Positions 1 to 10,810 of a stretch of 64,000 nucleotides of DNA are shown here, piece by piece. How positions within the stretch are numbered: the stretch's first letter is position 1; every line of letters starts with the position of its first letter. The stretch comes from Marsupella aquatica (Eukaryota > Marchantiophyta), in the NCBI GenBank assembly GCA_973895155.1, contig OZ316898.1, positions 8,494,001 through 8,558,000 of the forward strand, written 5' to 3'. The notes below the pieces were generated by a model. That model was not told where the DNA came from. It saw only the letters and a list, made by a program, of their open reading frames with translations, and made no database searches. The position numbers and the translations under genes are program-made.

Positions 1-87
1 TTTGATGCATGAGATTCAAGAATTTGGCTGGCTGGTAAAGGGACTTAGAATGAAATTCAAGAATTTGCCTGGCTGGTAAAGGGAATA
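1..87. repeat. Left end of duplicated unit A, split from the rest by a CACTA element
   Basis: This short stretch is nearly identical to 24085-24170. It contains two copies of a roughly 42-bp direct repeat built on aattcaagaatttg..ctggctggtaaaggga. In the second copy of the locus the sequence runs straight on into tatgcacaggtggggaaca, whereas here it is interrupted at position 88 and resumes at 10840. It therefore marks the outer flank of the CACTA insertion and the left limit of the segmental duplication visible in the window. No gene is seen. Confidence 0.85.
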
Positions 88-117
88 CACTACTACACTA
101 TCGGCCCCTTTTGCGAA
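88..117 (+). repeat. Left terminal inverted repeat of the CACTA element
   Basis: It begins CACTACTACAC and continues tatcggccccttttgcgaa. It pairs with 10811-10836 except for an extra TACAC immediately after the first CACTAC, which looks like a small internal duplication at this end. Confidence 0.88.
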
Positions 118-740
118 CCCATACACATCGCAATCAACAAAGGCCCGATAAACAGAATTCCGGCACTTGCGAACTAACACGCATCGCTACACCATCCCAA
201 ATTGCAAAGTTAAAACCTTCGCACGCGGACCATCGCAACGCCATCGCAACACCATGGCAACTTCCTAACCGAATTCCCTCGCAGCTTGCCGAACAGTTGC
301 AAGTTCAAAATCGTCGCAGACGCTTCGCATTATGCCGCATGGTCCTTTGTTACTGACATTGATTTTTGTGAAGCTGGAAGGTTTGCTACATCTTTGTGAT
401 GGGAATGCGTTCAGTATTTGCGATGTCGTGGTGTTGGCAACTAACGAGCCTTATAAGATCACTCTTATGCGAAATAAATTTGACGGGGACTTCCGAAACA
501 AATTGGATCGAAACTTGTGATATATAGTTTAGGCCAGAAGTTGTGAAGCGTTTGCGTTCGCAACTTGTGATGTTACTTGGTTCTATAATAGCGATCAAGT
601 CATTTCAGTCTTTCCTAGTTATCCAAGTTCGCAATGGGTTTGCACTTTCATGGGAACACGACTTTCAATCAATGTTTTGCGAGAGATTTCTCTTGGCAGT
701 GGACCCAATGTGGAAGGCAAATGTTTTTTATAAGATGGCA
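118..740. repeat. Left subterminal repeat region of the CACTA element
   Basis: This region holds many dispersed copies, in both orientations, of short motifs such as cttgcgaac, catcgcaac, ttgtgatg and cttgtgat (for example 157-175, 228-250, 395-425 and 540-580). Clusters of this kind within a few hundred bases of the ends bind the TnpA-type protein in En/Spm elements. The short open frames here look like products of the repeat and are not called. Confidence 0.7.
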
Positions 741-1010
741 AGTATATAGGTGGATATACCAAAATGTTAGGGCTTGAAGGAACCCAATACACAAGAGGGG
801 TGGCATATCTGATGCCAAGTCACCCTACTCAACATATGCTATCCTAGCTAAGCTCCAGCCGTGACATGTATCTCATGAGCCCGGTCATGAGATTCTACAA
901 GCTAACTAAAATGGACTCTTCCGACGCCACTTTGTCGGCTTCTTTGCCGGCTTATTGCCCTTATCCTTCCGTGGATGTACAGCCTGGTGCTGACAAGTGC
1001 GCGGTGCCTT
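741..1010. other. No gene recognised
   Basis: Sequence between the subterminal motifs and the 3' end of the minus-strand acidic gene. A plus-strand proline-rich frame (866-1168) overlaps this region. It is the antisense of the acidic tail (cct/cat triplets opposite Glu/Asp codons) and is judged a shadow. Confidence 0.5.
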
Positions 1011-1460
1011 TCAGCGCTGCTGCTGCTCCTCCTCCTCCTCCTGCCCATCCTCCTCCTCATCACCTCCCTCCTGCTCCCCCTCATCATCAACCTGTCTCGA
1101 TGATGCACGACTACTACCACTACCGCGATGGGATGAACCTACCTCCCGGCTACTGCCCCCCTCCCTAGAACCACTGGTAAGAGGAGTAGCCCCCTCATCC
1201 TCATCATCACTACTACTTGCGTCAGCACCCGACCCCTCAGGCTCATCCGAATCCTGCATCCGTACACTTAATCAGTTTCTACAAATTAAAAAGGGTCATC
1301 CATAATGTTGGCATCACAATTAATTAAATCTTGAACACCTAGATACTTACAGTAGCCAACTCGGCATCCACCATCTGAAAGAGGTACTTTCTCCCATGCT
1401 CCATCCCTATCTCAATATGTTTCTTGGATATCTTCCTCTTATATTTCCGGTACTGCCATG
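1011..1460 (-). CDS. 3' exons of an unidentified CACTA accessory gene with an acidic tail
   Basis: On the minus strand a basic stretch (YRKYKRKISKKHIEIG) runs from about 1460 to 1351 and ends in a good GTAAGT donor. A TGCAG acceptor leads into an exon at 1253-1011 in the matching frame. That exon encodes an extremely acidic Ser/Glu/Asp-rich C terminus ending EEEEEQQQR and a stop. The two exons join without a stop over an intron of about 97 bp. The 5' part is not identified. A basic segment followed by an acidic tail would fit a DNA- or chromatin-binding transposon protein, but no named domain is recognised. An alternative is that only the terminal exon is real. Confidence 0.4.
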
Positions 1461-1489
1461 CACCATAAAACCAAAAATTAAACCCATAG

Positions 1490-1660
1490 GCTAAACCAAA
1501 ATTCACAATGCGAGAGGCCTTAGGCCTAGAAAAGTTAAACTACTTTGAAAACAACTCAAATCACATTTGCGAAGCTGATGCGTTCACAAAATGCGAAGCC
1601 CTAATTTTTGCAAAGGCATTGCGATGGCTTTTGCGATGCGCGTATTGTGGTGCGTCCCAT
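1490..1660. repeat. Internal cluster of CACTA subterminal-type motifs
   Basis: Motifs such as atttgcgaag, atgcgaagcc, cattgcgatgg and ttttgcgatg are packed here, far from the element's ends. A similar cluster recurs near 6030-6100. Their position on either side of the coiled-coil gene suggests that the block between them may be a later insertion or an internal rearrangement. Confidence 0.5.
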
Positions 1661-2575
1661 GGCACCCCAAACCCAAGAAACCCCCCCCCCGCACAAGCCG
1701 ATTCCCGCAGGTTTCGTCCTCGACGAGGCCGGTTCCACGGCTTAGCGGCATGGGACGCTGCTAATCTCCTCGACTACTACGATTAACATTTTACACACAT
1801 ATACTGGACAGATCCTTCATCGGGTCATGAGATACTTAGCCGGCCTATTCTAGGCCCTCCCTTGTATTCCTCTCCTGGTCTTCCATTAGGTATGTTTGGA
1901 GTCCGCCGCCGGAATGATCCCCAATTGGCTTGGTTAAGCCGCTAAGACCTCTCTCAGCTCAACACATCCATCTCTCACTCCCTTGCTACTTCCCTTCATT
2001 GATGTGGGCACTCTTCACACAAGTTAATGCGACACACAAATAGCAAAATGACTCCTTCTAACTGAGTTATACCATGCACTTGCCATACAAACAGTAAATC
2101 TCATACACAAGCTCTGCGAACTAAGCCGTGAGGCCAACTCTATTCAGTTCTTAGGTATGAGGAAACATGAATATACACAAGGGTCACTGTATAACTAACC
2201 GAGAGCTTCTCTTACTACTTGATCCCAGCCCTGCTGGTGCAACTAAAAACTTGCTAAAGAAGAGGCCCTGAACTCCCCGCAGCCCAGGTACTTATCCTGG
2301 TTGTGGATCCGCCTGATTCCTTGCAGCGTAAGCCTAATCTACTTACTGTAATCTACTTACTGTAATCTACCTAACTGTAATCTACTTATGTACAACGAGG
2401 CAGGAGCACAAGTGTCGCCCTCACTCGTGGATCCGCAATCCCACTAATCTAAGTGTCAGTGCCGTCTCCTGGTCCTGATCCTTAGTCTAAACTTGGCGAT
2501 CAGCGCCCGCCCTGCCCACTCACGCCTCCTACCTCCACGTCCACCCTCCCTAAAAGGGACGGCTCCCTTACACCG
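1661..2575. other. Noncoding stretch with a short tandem repeat
   Basis: No convincing coding exon is seen. It includes a run of nine to ten C at about 1680-1690 and three to four copies of a 15-18 bp repeat (actgtaatctactt) at 2335-2395. It lies downstream of the minus-strand coiled-coil gene and could be its 3' noncoding region. Confidence 0.4.
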
Positions 2576-5500
2576 TCATGACCCCGGTGGCTGGTCCTCA
2601 ATGGACGCCCCCAACGCTTCCTCCTCAGCCACTGTCGTTGGTCCATCCTCTGACAGATTACCTGCCCTGGACCGAGTCAACTCTTCATCGGCCTGACTGG
2701 GTCCACCCTCGGCTTCGGCCTCAGCATCGGCCACGGCCTCCCCGGCATGTTCTAGTGGAGGATCTGGTACCTTGGCTTCATTACTGGTTGTCCCGGCCTC
2801 GGCCTTGCCATCCCCACTTCCTAGGACTGGTGGATCCACCGCCGTGTCGATGCCGGTGGTTGGTGCGGGGTTTATCTTCTCGGTCACAACGGCTTGAGAA
2901 GCCGTATAACTTCCAGACCTAGAAGGTTTCCGCTTCTTCTTCTTCCCTATTTTGATAGCCGGTTCCTTCCCCTTGCCACTTACCTCTGGCACCGGGGTGA
3001 GTGTCTCGGCTTGTCCTTCGGCCAATACTACCCCTGGTAACTGGGTTGCCCCAATTGGAGTTGAACCTGATGAACCCAAGCATTTAAATACTGTGGCTTG
3101 TTTCTTCAGCCGCTCCATTTGGTTGCCGACCCGCCGCTGTAGGTTCTCCATCTTCCTCGTGATTTCCTCCAACTCCTCTTGGGTCTCGTCCAGGTCTTTG
3201 CGCACCTCCTCCAACTCCTTTTTGGCTTCCTCCAATTCTTTCTTTAAGGTAGCCCTCTCCTCCTGGGTTGCTCTTAGCTCCTTGTCAAGCTCTGCTACGA
3301 CCACAGACTCCATCTTATTCATCTTGGCATAAGTCTGGTCGAGCTGGTCGTCCTTTTCACACAGGTCGGCCTTGAAGCTGGCCGTCAGGGACGCAAGCTC
3401 CTGCTGCAACGCAATAATCCCTTGATAGGATTTCCCTAACTCTGCTTCCTTCTGCTCAAGGGCTCCGCAGATATCTTCGAGCTCTCCTTTCAACGCCCTC
3501 TCCATTCTCTGAGTCTCCGCCATGGCCCGGTTGTTGGCGGTTAAGTGGGCCTCCTCTGCGTCCCTTAGCTCCTGCTTCCATTTCTCTCTTTCCTTGACTG
3601 CGCCGGCCAACTCTCCTTGGGTCTGAGTCAATTTATCTTTGATAATCTGATTGTCAGACTGAGCGGTATCCAACTGCCCCTACATGATGTTTAGCTCATG
3701 CCGCTTAATCCGCAGCTCATCTTGGGCTTTCTTGGCCGCCTGCAGGACTTCCACCTCGGCTTCCTTCTCCCTAAGCCGCCGGATGACCTCGTCCTTCTTG
3801 CTTCTCTCCAAAGCCACCGCTTCTTCTAATCGGTGCTTCTCCAACCTTTCCCTCTGGTAGAAAGGTCCCTGCTCCAACTCCTCCCCAAAGATGCTGAGCG
3901 CCAGGTTCCCACACATCTCCCCGTACTCTATGGCTCTATCTTTAGCATAGGTGGAGTAAGTAGAAGTCATCGGCAACAACCACCTCGGCCTCTATTCCCA
4001 AGCCGCCTTGTGGATTTCTTCTACGGTGGCAAGAGGGTTGCTTCTTTTTTCGGCAAGCTGTCCTCTCCCTCTGCTCTCCGCGGGAAGGAGCCTTAGGCTA
4101 CTCTGCCTCCGATTCGGGGCTTGAGGCTCCCACATACATTCGCACTCCCGGCTTGTGTTCCGGCCTCCTTCTCTCCTTGGCTCCGGTAAAGGGGTTTTCC
4201 CTCCTGAGTCGGCTTAGGCCGGCCTCTGGGGCAGTGTCCTGTACTGGTGCCGTTGCCGTTGCTGGTGCCGTTCTCTCCTTCTCCAGCATTTTTAGCAGAT
4301 TCTGCATGCCTAATTGCTGCATCGGCAAGTCTTCTTTCCTTGGCCGAAACACCTGCTCGATCGTAGGACTGACAGGCTGGTTGGGCTCTTCTGTTGCCGG
4401 CCTCTGCTCTGGAACCTCCTCCGGTGCCCTTGCCGATAGGGGAAGTACTGGGGCAAAGATTTGACTTCTGGCATACCGGCAAAACAGCGGCATGTGATAG
4501 CCAAGCCGGGACACGCTTCCCACACCGATCACCTGCTGTTCCTCCTTCAAGATTTTCTTCAATTGGTTGAGGAGGTACCCGTTGAAATCCCGGCTTGGGT
4601 CTGGCCTTTCTGCCAGGTAGACCTGAGCCTTGCCGATCTCTGCCCTCGGCAAGTTACAATGCATGGTCACCCGCAAAAAATCGATCATCTCTCCGATGTG
4701 CGGGTTGGTGCAGGTATTCCGGAAGAAGCCATTCTTCGTTGATGGTCCTGGGAACGACCGGAACTCCTTGTCAGGTAAGGTCTTCCTGGTATCAACCTTG
4801 GTCTTATTACCCATCGGTAAGCCAAACACCTCGACAATCACTAGGGGAGTGAGATAGAAATCCTTCCCATACACCCTCGTGGAATTGGTCGCGGGTTCCC
4901 ATGATCCCACGAATTCTAATAAGTCTGAGTCCGGCACCTCCGGCTTCAGCCATGGTAATCTTACAAAGGCTCCAAGCCGGATCCGGCCATGAAGCCCTGG
5001 TACTTCTTGGTCTGCATGGCCGTAAAGCATGCATCCTCCTCCCGTGCAAAATATAATTGCACTTCTTTGGTAGGGTCGCCGCCCAGCCTTTCCAGGTGTC
5101 ATCATTTGTTGGAATGGCATTGATGGGATTGACCTCCTCCTCTTCGGCTTCTCCCTGCCTCCTGTTCTGCTGCTCTGCTGGTTTCCTTGGTGCCGCCGAC
5201 CTTGTTCTTTTTGCCGGGATGGCCTCTTCGTTGTTGTTTCCTTTCCTCTTCATCTCGGCTACCGTGGATGTTTCTCCTAGCACAGTTGCCTTTGTCCACC
5301 CTTCCGTGCTACCCTTCAACTCCCAGTGCGCGTCGTTGCAGCGGTTGATGGCTTCCCGAATGCCGACAATTATGTCTTCGCAAAACAGAAGGTCATCGAG
5401 CTGATTGGCAGTAGGAGTCCACAAGAACTCGGCCTTGATGAGTTCTCCTCCTAAGAAGGCAGACTTCTACAACTCCCACAATCGAGCGAGCTCCTGCCAT

Positions 5501-5664
5501 TCTCGAGCTGCTCTCTCCGATTCTTCATCCTCGTAAGTCCCAATGTACTCAGTTGCCCGTTCGAACAGGCATCCCCAAAAATGTGCCGCTTGATTGATGT
5601 TGCTCATACCCTCCTTGACTCGATCGTTGGTATCTGTTCCCACCCAGAGTGCTTGCCTAAGCAA
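2576..5664 (-). pseudogene. Decayed accessory gene: plant transposon-type N-terminal domain plus long coiled coil
   Basis: Four open blocks on the minus strand read as one decayed gene: 5664-5470, 5466-about 5030, about 5030-4098 and 3979-2576. The first two are in one frame, separated only by a TAG at 5467-5469. A frameshift near 5030 leads into the third block. The last block contains a second in-frame TAG near 3677. The third block (FVGSWEPATNSTRVYGKDF, then VIVEVFGLPMGNK) resembles in layout the putative plant transposon protein domain found with many plant elements. The last block is a Lys/Glu-rich coiled coil (KKELEEAKKELEEVRKDL) followed by a Pro/Gly/Ala/Glu-rich tail. No DDE, reverse transcriptase or helicase motif is present. 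The break at 4097-3980 may be an intron. Confidence 0.5.
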
Positions 5665-6296
5665 CTGACAGTATTTGGCCTCCCGTAGTCGTCTGCCCAG
5701 TTCGTGCTTGCAAATGAGGCACTATTCCTCGTGAGCAGTCCTTACCCCTCTCCTCCTCTGGTCTTCCCTCCCGTTGGTCACCCCTAGCCGCCAACGCTTA
5801 GCGCGCCCTAACCCTAATCGTGTTCTCTCCCCCGGCGTCCTTACTTCCGGCCTCGGCCCGAGTTCCATAGTCACCCTTAATTGTTTATATTTTCCTTGTC
5901 TTGTTACTATACTAAGGTGTTTCCAGGGTAGACTCCTGCTTTTACCATGTAAACCGGCCTAGTGATTCCTGGCTAGGCATCACACGTACCTTCACAACAA
6001 CATCAGAAAATCCAAAAAGAAAAAAGTGCATAATAGAGTTTGCGAGGCTCTTGCGAACGGATACGCATTGCAATGGGATCCCAAACTGTGATCCCGAGAG
6101 GTTTTTAACCTTAGAAAATATTCTATCAGAGGCTATATATAAATTCTCTAAGTATCTGGCATATAAAATACGCAAATTTCTAAGTGTCAGTCGTGACCTA
6201 AAACAGTGCACACGCAAGCACATTCAGAGAGCATGGACATTCATGACATTCCATTCACTTGCATTACCTCAACTGAGAAAGTAAGGAGGAAAGAGT
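5665..6296. other. Intergenic part of the CACTA element
   Basis: No gene is recognised. It contains a CG-rich stretch at 5730-5870 upstream of the coiled-coil gene, where its promoter would lie, and a cluster of subterminal-type motifs (tttgcgaggctcttgcgaac) at about 6035-6075. Confidence 0.4.
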
Positions 6297-7375
6297 TTAG
6301 GGAGGAGAGGAGACACTCACAAAGTGGGCCTTGAGACCGGGGAGCCCGCCTTGACCCAGCTTGTGGACTAGATTGTGGGTGGCTTTCACTCGCTTGGCTG
6401 CATCCATGAAACGTTTGGGTGGTCTTCCTTCTTCGTCGACCACCTTTTGCACATCAACTACCTTCTGCTTGAGTCCCTTCAGGTCATGGTCAAGGGGAAG
6501 CTTCCCGGTCTCCTTTGCTTTCAGGGATCGAGCTAGTGTATCCTTCCACTGTTCCAACTCACGAGCTGCTTTGATTTGCACCTCAATCTTGTAAAATGCA
6601 TTCCAGATGTCCTCAGTGAATTGGAGGGGCCCGTGCAAATTCCTGTACGATCTCAAGTCTCTCAGGTGGGCTCTAATCTTCATCCTATCATGGTATCTCA
6701 TTTGAGACATGGAATTAGAAATCTTGTCTGCCAGCCATTGCTCATCTATGTCAGCTCCATTACGAAATGCATCCTTGATCTGATTCATCACTCTCCTTCG
6801 CTCTGCCTTCTCAACCTTTCCCCATTGCATGCCTCGTGAGAAATTGCTTGTGATGATCTGTTTGATGGTGCTCTTAGCCCCTGCATAGGCTAGCTCAATT
6901 GGAGTCCCAGTTGTCTCCAAGGCAATGAATGGAAGCTTTTTCCTTGCATCCTCTTTCTGACGTTGCTCATCTCGTTGTTTTCCAATTGCATTCCTAGATC
7001 CTCTCTTCTCTTCTGTTTTTCTATGGCTTGAGGAGAGGCAACTCCCGACTTAGCAATCTCCTCCCTCTTCCTTCTTTTCTCTCTAGCCTTCTCCTCAGCT
7101 GCGACCCTCTCTTCCTCGTCTCTAGTAGCTTGCCCTGCCACAATTCCTGTTTGCAAAACCCTTGGAAAAACCTGGCCTAAAATGGCACTCAAGGAGGCAA
7201 GCCCTACTGGAGTATTCAAATTTACTTCACCCAACTGTGCAGCACTGAGATGTTGGGCAACTAAGTCGCTCCATGCATTCTGTTGCTTCTCCTGATTTGC
7301 CCCATTGCCACTACCACCAGCACCATGTCCTCCACTCCCACCGTGCTCTCCACTCCCACCGGTAGCCGTAGCTCA
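6297..7375 (-). pseudogene. Unidentified basic, alpha-helical CACTA accessory protein, frameshifted
   Basis: The upstream block (about 7375-6900) begins with a Gly-rich linker and continues with NAWSDLVAQHLSAAQLGEVN and then a Lys/Glu/Arg-rich helix (EEKAREKRRKREEIAKS). The downstream block (6920-6297) continues as ETTGTPIELAYAGAKSTIKQ and a basic helical region (MRYHDRMKIRAHLRDLRSYR). The two are in different frames, and coding potential switches between about 6900 and 7000. No Met start is seen for the first block, which is preceded by a stop at about 7375. A 5' exon further upstream is likely. The composition suggests a nucleic-acid-binding protein such as a TnpA-like factor, but no named domain is recognised. 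Confidence 0.4.
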
Positions 7376-7439
7376 ATCCCTCTCAGGTCTCTCTCAATCT
7401 TCTCCCCGTGGCCCCTTCTCCTCTCGCTCTCCCAATCAA

Positions 7440-7730
7440 ACAAGGAATGAGCTCGACGCGAGCTCCCGCTGACACTTACGCATTTAAAAAAAAACCTCCT
7501 TGCAATCACATTCGCATCACAAACTGCCACCCTATTACCTTCGCAAACTGTCTCGCAACTTGCGATACTTTTGTGAAGAACATACCCTCACTAATCCATC
7601 GCAACCCACAGAAACGCCCAAAAATTGCTCTTGCCCTCTGTATTTGCAAAGAAGGTTCGCAAAATGTATCTCTAATTTGCGAGGCAGGTGATCTCGGTTT
7701 AGGGTGGGAAACTATCCCAGGTGTTTAAAC
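7440..7730. repeat. Third internal cluster of CACTA subterminal-type motifs
   Basis: Motifs such as cttgcaatcac, attcgcatcac, ttcgcaaactg, ctcgcaacttgcgatac and ttcgcaaaatg are dense here, immediately upstream of the basic-protein gene. They match the motifs at both ends of the CACTA element. Confidence 0.5.
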
Positions 7731-8930
7731 GGCTTTACAAGGGTATGGCCTATGGGTAAACCCTTTTAACTCAACATGGATTTGTGAATGGCCAATTAGT
7801 TTGAAGAAGAGGATTTTAGGTTGTAGTTGGGCTTTGTGATTTTGTTTTTGAATCTTAATTGGGTTCTAATTTAACAATGGGTTTGAGTTTTAACCCTGGG
7901 CCCTCACTCCGTGTAAAAGAAGTGGACCCCCTGCGATCGGGCCCTTTTCGTGTTTACCCCTTGTTATTTCCATTTTACCATTAAAAGTTCCCTTATTACC
8001 GGTAATAATTATAATTATTAGTTCAAAATGAATAAAAACTACCGTTCAAGCGTTCGCACGTCCTCCATGTATTAGTTAAGACTGAGGGCCCAGGGAGTTT
8101 TAATTTGGGGTTTGGATTTAGAAAGGGTTTAGTTTAGGGAGGGTTGTGTTTCAATTGAAGGGGTTAATTTGGGTTTAGGTTTTAATGTAAGGGTTGGGTT
8201 TGACTTTTCACTGATTTCATATTTTTGCTCTATACATATTTCAGTTTAGGGACATGGTTTTAATAGAGGGCTTTAGCTTAGGGTCTAAGGTAGGGATTTG
8301 GGAAAGGTTGTAATTGAGAAGTTTGGGTTAGGGTTTAGGGTTGGGGCTTGATTTTGGTTTAAGTTTAGGGGTTTGGGTTAGGGTTTAGGGTAGGGGCTTG
8401 ATTTTGGTTTAAGTTTAGGGGTCTGGGTTAGGGTTTAGGGTAGGGGCTTGATTTTGGTTTAATTAAGTGTAGGGGTTTGGGTTAGGGTTTAGGGTAGGGG
8501 CTTGATTTTGGTTTAAGTTTAGGGGTTTGGGTTAGGATTTAGGGGTAAGGGTTTGATAGGTAATGAGTGAATATGGATAGGTAACTTAGGATGGAGTTTG
8601 AGTTAGGGTTTAAGGTAGGGGTTTGAGTAAGGTTTTAGCTGAGGGGTTTGGGTTAGGTATTGAATATAGGGGATCGATGGGTTCAATTATAATTCAGGGT
8701 TGTGTTTAATTTTTAATTTAGGGATTTGGGTTAGGGTTTAGGGTAAAGGCTTCATAGGTAATGAGGGAGTTTGGGTTATGGTTTCAGATGGGGTTTGAGT
8801 TAGGTTTTAGCTGAGGGATTTGGGTTAGGGTTTGAATGTAGCAGTTGGGTTTTTAGCGTAGGGGTTTTGGTTAGCTAGGGCTTTGGGTAAGGGTTTTATA
8901 TGTTCATGTTTAGGGTAGGTTTTTTTTCTA
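7731..8930 (+). repeat. Degenerate plant telomere-like (TTTAGGG) tract
   Basis: The strand is rich in ggtttagggtt and gggtttggg. Between about 8300 and 8560 a higher-order unit of about 65 bp (gggtttgggttagggttt, then aggggcttgattttgg) is repeated four to five times. The tract is interrupted by a MITE at 7894-8095. It is internal, degenerate and lies within a transposon, so it is an interstitial tract and not a chromosome end. Confidence 0.75.
7894..8095 (+). mobile_element. MITE, 202 bp, first copy (hAT-like by its 8-bp target duplication)
   Basis: It starts CCCTGGGCCCTCA and ends TGAGGGCCCAGGG, giving a terminal inverted repeat of about 13 bp. The 8-bp target duplication AGTTTTAA is present at 7886-7893 and 8096-8103. 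The interior contains the palindromic core ttaccggtaataattataa. The element has no coding capacity. A second copy lies in the opposite orientation at 9855-10057. Confidence 0.85.
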
Positions 8931-8932
8931 AT

Positions 8933-9567
8933 TGAGGGTATGCTTTCTTTATTTCATTAACATGAAGGGGTGGAACACTCTAGGAGTTGCAAGGCACTTC
9001 CCCATCGTTTTCAAAGTTTTGGCTAATGCATATGCATTGCGAGAGCTCGTGCATCTGAAAGGTAAAGCTTGTTTTCCTGGCATTTTTTATTTTTACTGTA
9101 ACTTGAGGGTCTATCGTCCCTTTCTATAGTTTACCATAAGTCATTGCTTAATTCATTGTATATTTGCAGATTTTTCCCTCCTACTTCCAGATTGGGTTCA
9201 TCAAGTTTGGACCAAAAGACCTATAGGCATTGTTGAGGCCGGGTCTCATAAAGGTATTTTTTCCTTTCATTTTAGTTTAATATGTCTATGTAGGGATTAC
9301 AAATGATTGTTTTAGCTACTTTTTACTAACTCGCTATTTACTCGACTGAAGACATCAGCAACTAGCTTTCAACCATCTCATTGGCAAACATCTGAACCGT
9401 TTACATTCCCAAGTCACCTTGAGCAATGTTTCTATATTCCGTACCCACCAGACCCAGAGGAGTGGTCAGTTGTTATACCGTATGTGCCACGATCTCGTTC
9501 CATTATCTCAGAAAAACCTGAAGTTATTATTGTGTCAAATGGAGGAGAGGATGAGGACCAAGTTTGA
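8933..9567 (+). pseudogene. Possible 3' remnant of a CACTA transposase-associated gene (DUF4216-like)
   Basis: Three exon-like pieces with acceptable splice sites can be followed. The first ends near 9060 at a GTAAAG donor, the second covers about 9171-9254, and the third runs about 9352-9567 to a TGA. The last contains LEQCFYIPYPPDPEEWSVVI, whose pattern (..QVFY..DP...W.VV) is like the C-terminal DUF4216 region attached to plant CACTA transposase genes. Nothing of the catalytic part is seen. The similarity is short and judged by eye. Confidence 0.35.
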
Positions 9568-9854
9568 TGCATCACTAGTAGTAAAACTTATTGTGAGGGT
9601 ATAATTGTGATTATATTAACTATCATGGTTTTATTTATATTTACCTATTTATTTTCTTCTTTTGTCTTACAAACACTTGGACTTTGACATTTCATTTTAC
9701 TGCTATATATGCAACCCTAGCCACTAGAAAGTTATCCTCATGCATGCCACCTTTTTGAAATCCCTAGCTTATAACCTAAACACATGCATTCTCCATCTTC
9801 TAAAGTATTCTCTCAAAAATTTCCATTCTGAAAACTTTGCAAACAACTCTCTTC
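9568..9854. other. AT-rich noncoding stretch inside the CACTA element
   Basis: No gene or repeat beyond simple AT-richness is seen between the stop at 9565-9567 and the second MITE. Confidence 0.4.
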
Positions 9855-10057
9855 CCCTGGGCCCTTAGTCTTAACTAATACATGGAGGACGTGCGAACGC
9901 TCAAAGGGTAGTTTTTATTAATTTTGAAATAATAATTATAATTATTACCGGTAATAAGGGAACTTTTAATAGTAAAATGGAAATAACAAGGGGTAAACAG
10001 GAAAAGGGCCCGATCGCAGGGGGGTCCACTTCTTTTACACGGAGTGAGGGCCTAGGG
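9855..10057 (-). mobile_element. MITE, 203 bp, second copy in opposite orientation
   Basis: This is the inverted counterpart of 7894-8095, sharing nearly its entire length, with ends CCCTGGGCCCTTA and GAGGGCCTAGGG. It has its own 8-bp target duplication, CTCTCTTC, at 9847-9854 and 10058-10065. The two copies are thus independent insertions, not the long terminal repeats of one element. Confidence 0.85.
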
Positions 10058-10065
10058 CTCTCTTC

Positions 10066-10810
10066 AATGCGAAACATTTTTTGAACCAGTCAGGAAGGAA
10101 TTTCTGAACCTCTTGTGAATCCAATTCCATCGGTACTTGTGATACAAATACGTTCTCAAACTTGCGACCAAATTGGCTTTGGTACTTTGCAACCCAACGT
10201 TCTTCACAACACTTTCCGAACATAATAGGTTCACAAACCACTTGTGATCGTATTAGTATCGCTAAATTATGAACCAAAATGTATCTAAATACGGTCGCGA
10301 TGGTCGCGGACTCACAAAGTCTCGGGGGTCTCACTACATGGGAACCTCCCCATCACCTGCGACGTTTTTAGGCCTTGAACCCCCTAAAATGTAAGAAAAA
10401 AATATTATTTTTTAGCCCCTATAAAGTTGGAATATTTTTGGAATATTCCAAAAATTGGATTAAAAAGGCCCTAATGTTCTTATAAGTCTCAAAATTGAAT
10501 TTAAAAGACCCTATTGTTCTTCTACAAAAATTCTTAAGTCTTCTCTTACAACCAATAAAATGACCCTATCCTTCGTCGCACGTGATATGTCATTTTTGTG
10601 GAAGTAAAACCCCTGAGCACAAAGTTGTTGCGAGACAACTAGTATCTAAATGTGTTGCGAAGACAATAACATCAAAAATGAATTGCGATGTATGTAGCTT
10701 CGCAACATGAATTTGCGATGATAAGAGCATGGGATATTGTGATGCGTGTTGCATCACAAAATATCTGAATTTTCTAACATCGCAAGGCCTTCCCGACGTC
10801 AAAAAACACC
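10066..10810. repeat. Right subterminal repeat region of the CACTA element
   Basis: Motifs such as cttgtgaatc, cttgtgatac, acttgcgacc, gttgcgagac, aattgcgatg and cttcgcaac recur every few tens of bases, mirroring the left end. Confidence 0.7.

Noticed and set aside
866-1168. Plus-strand proline/histidine-rich protein
   Set aside because: It is the antisense of a Glu/Asp-rich exon with good splice sites on the minus strand, and its composition follows from that.
8300-8560. True chromosome end or subtelomere
   Set aside because: The telomere-like units are degenerate and lie inside a transposon with unique sequence on both sides.
7894-10057. A single 2.1-kb MULE-like element with 0.2-kb terminal inverted repeats
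   Set aside because: Each 0.2-kb arm has its own short terminal inverted repeat and its own different 8-bp target duplication, so they are two independent MITE insertions.
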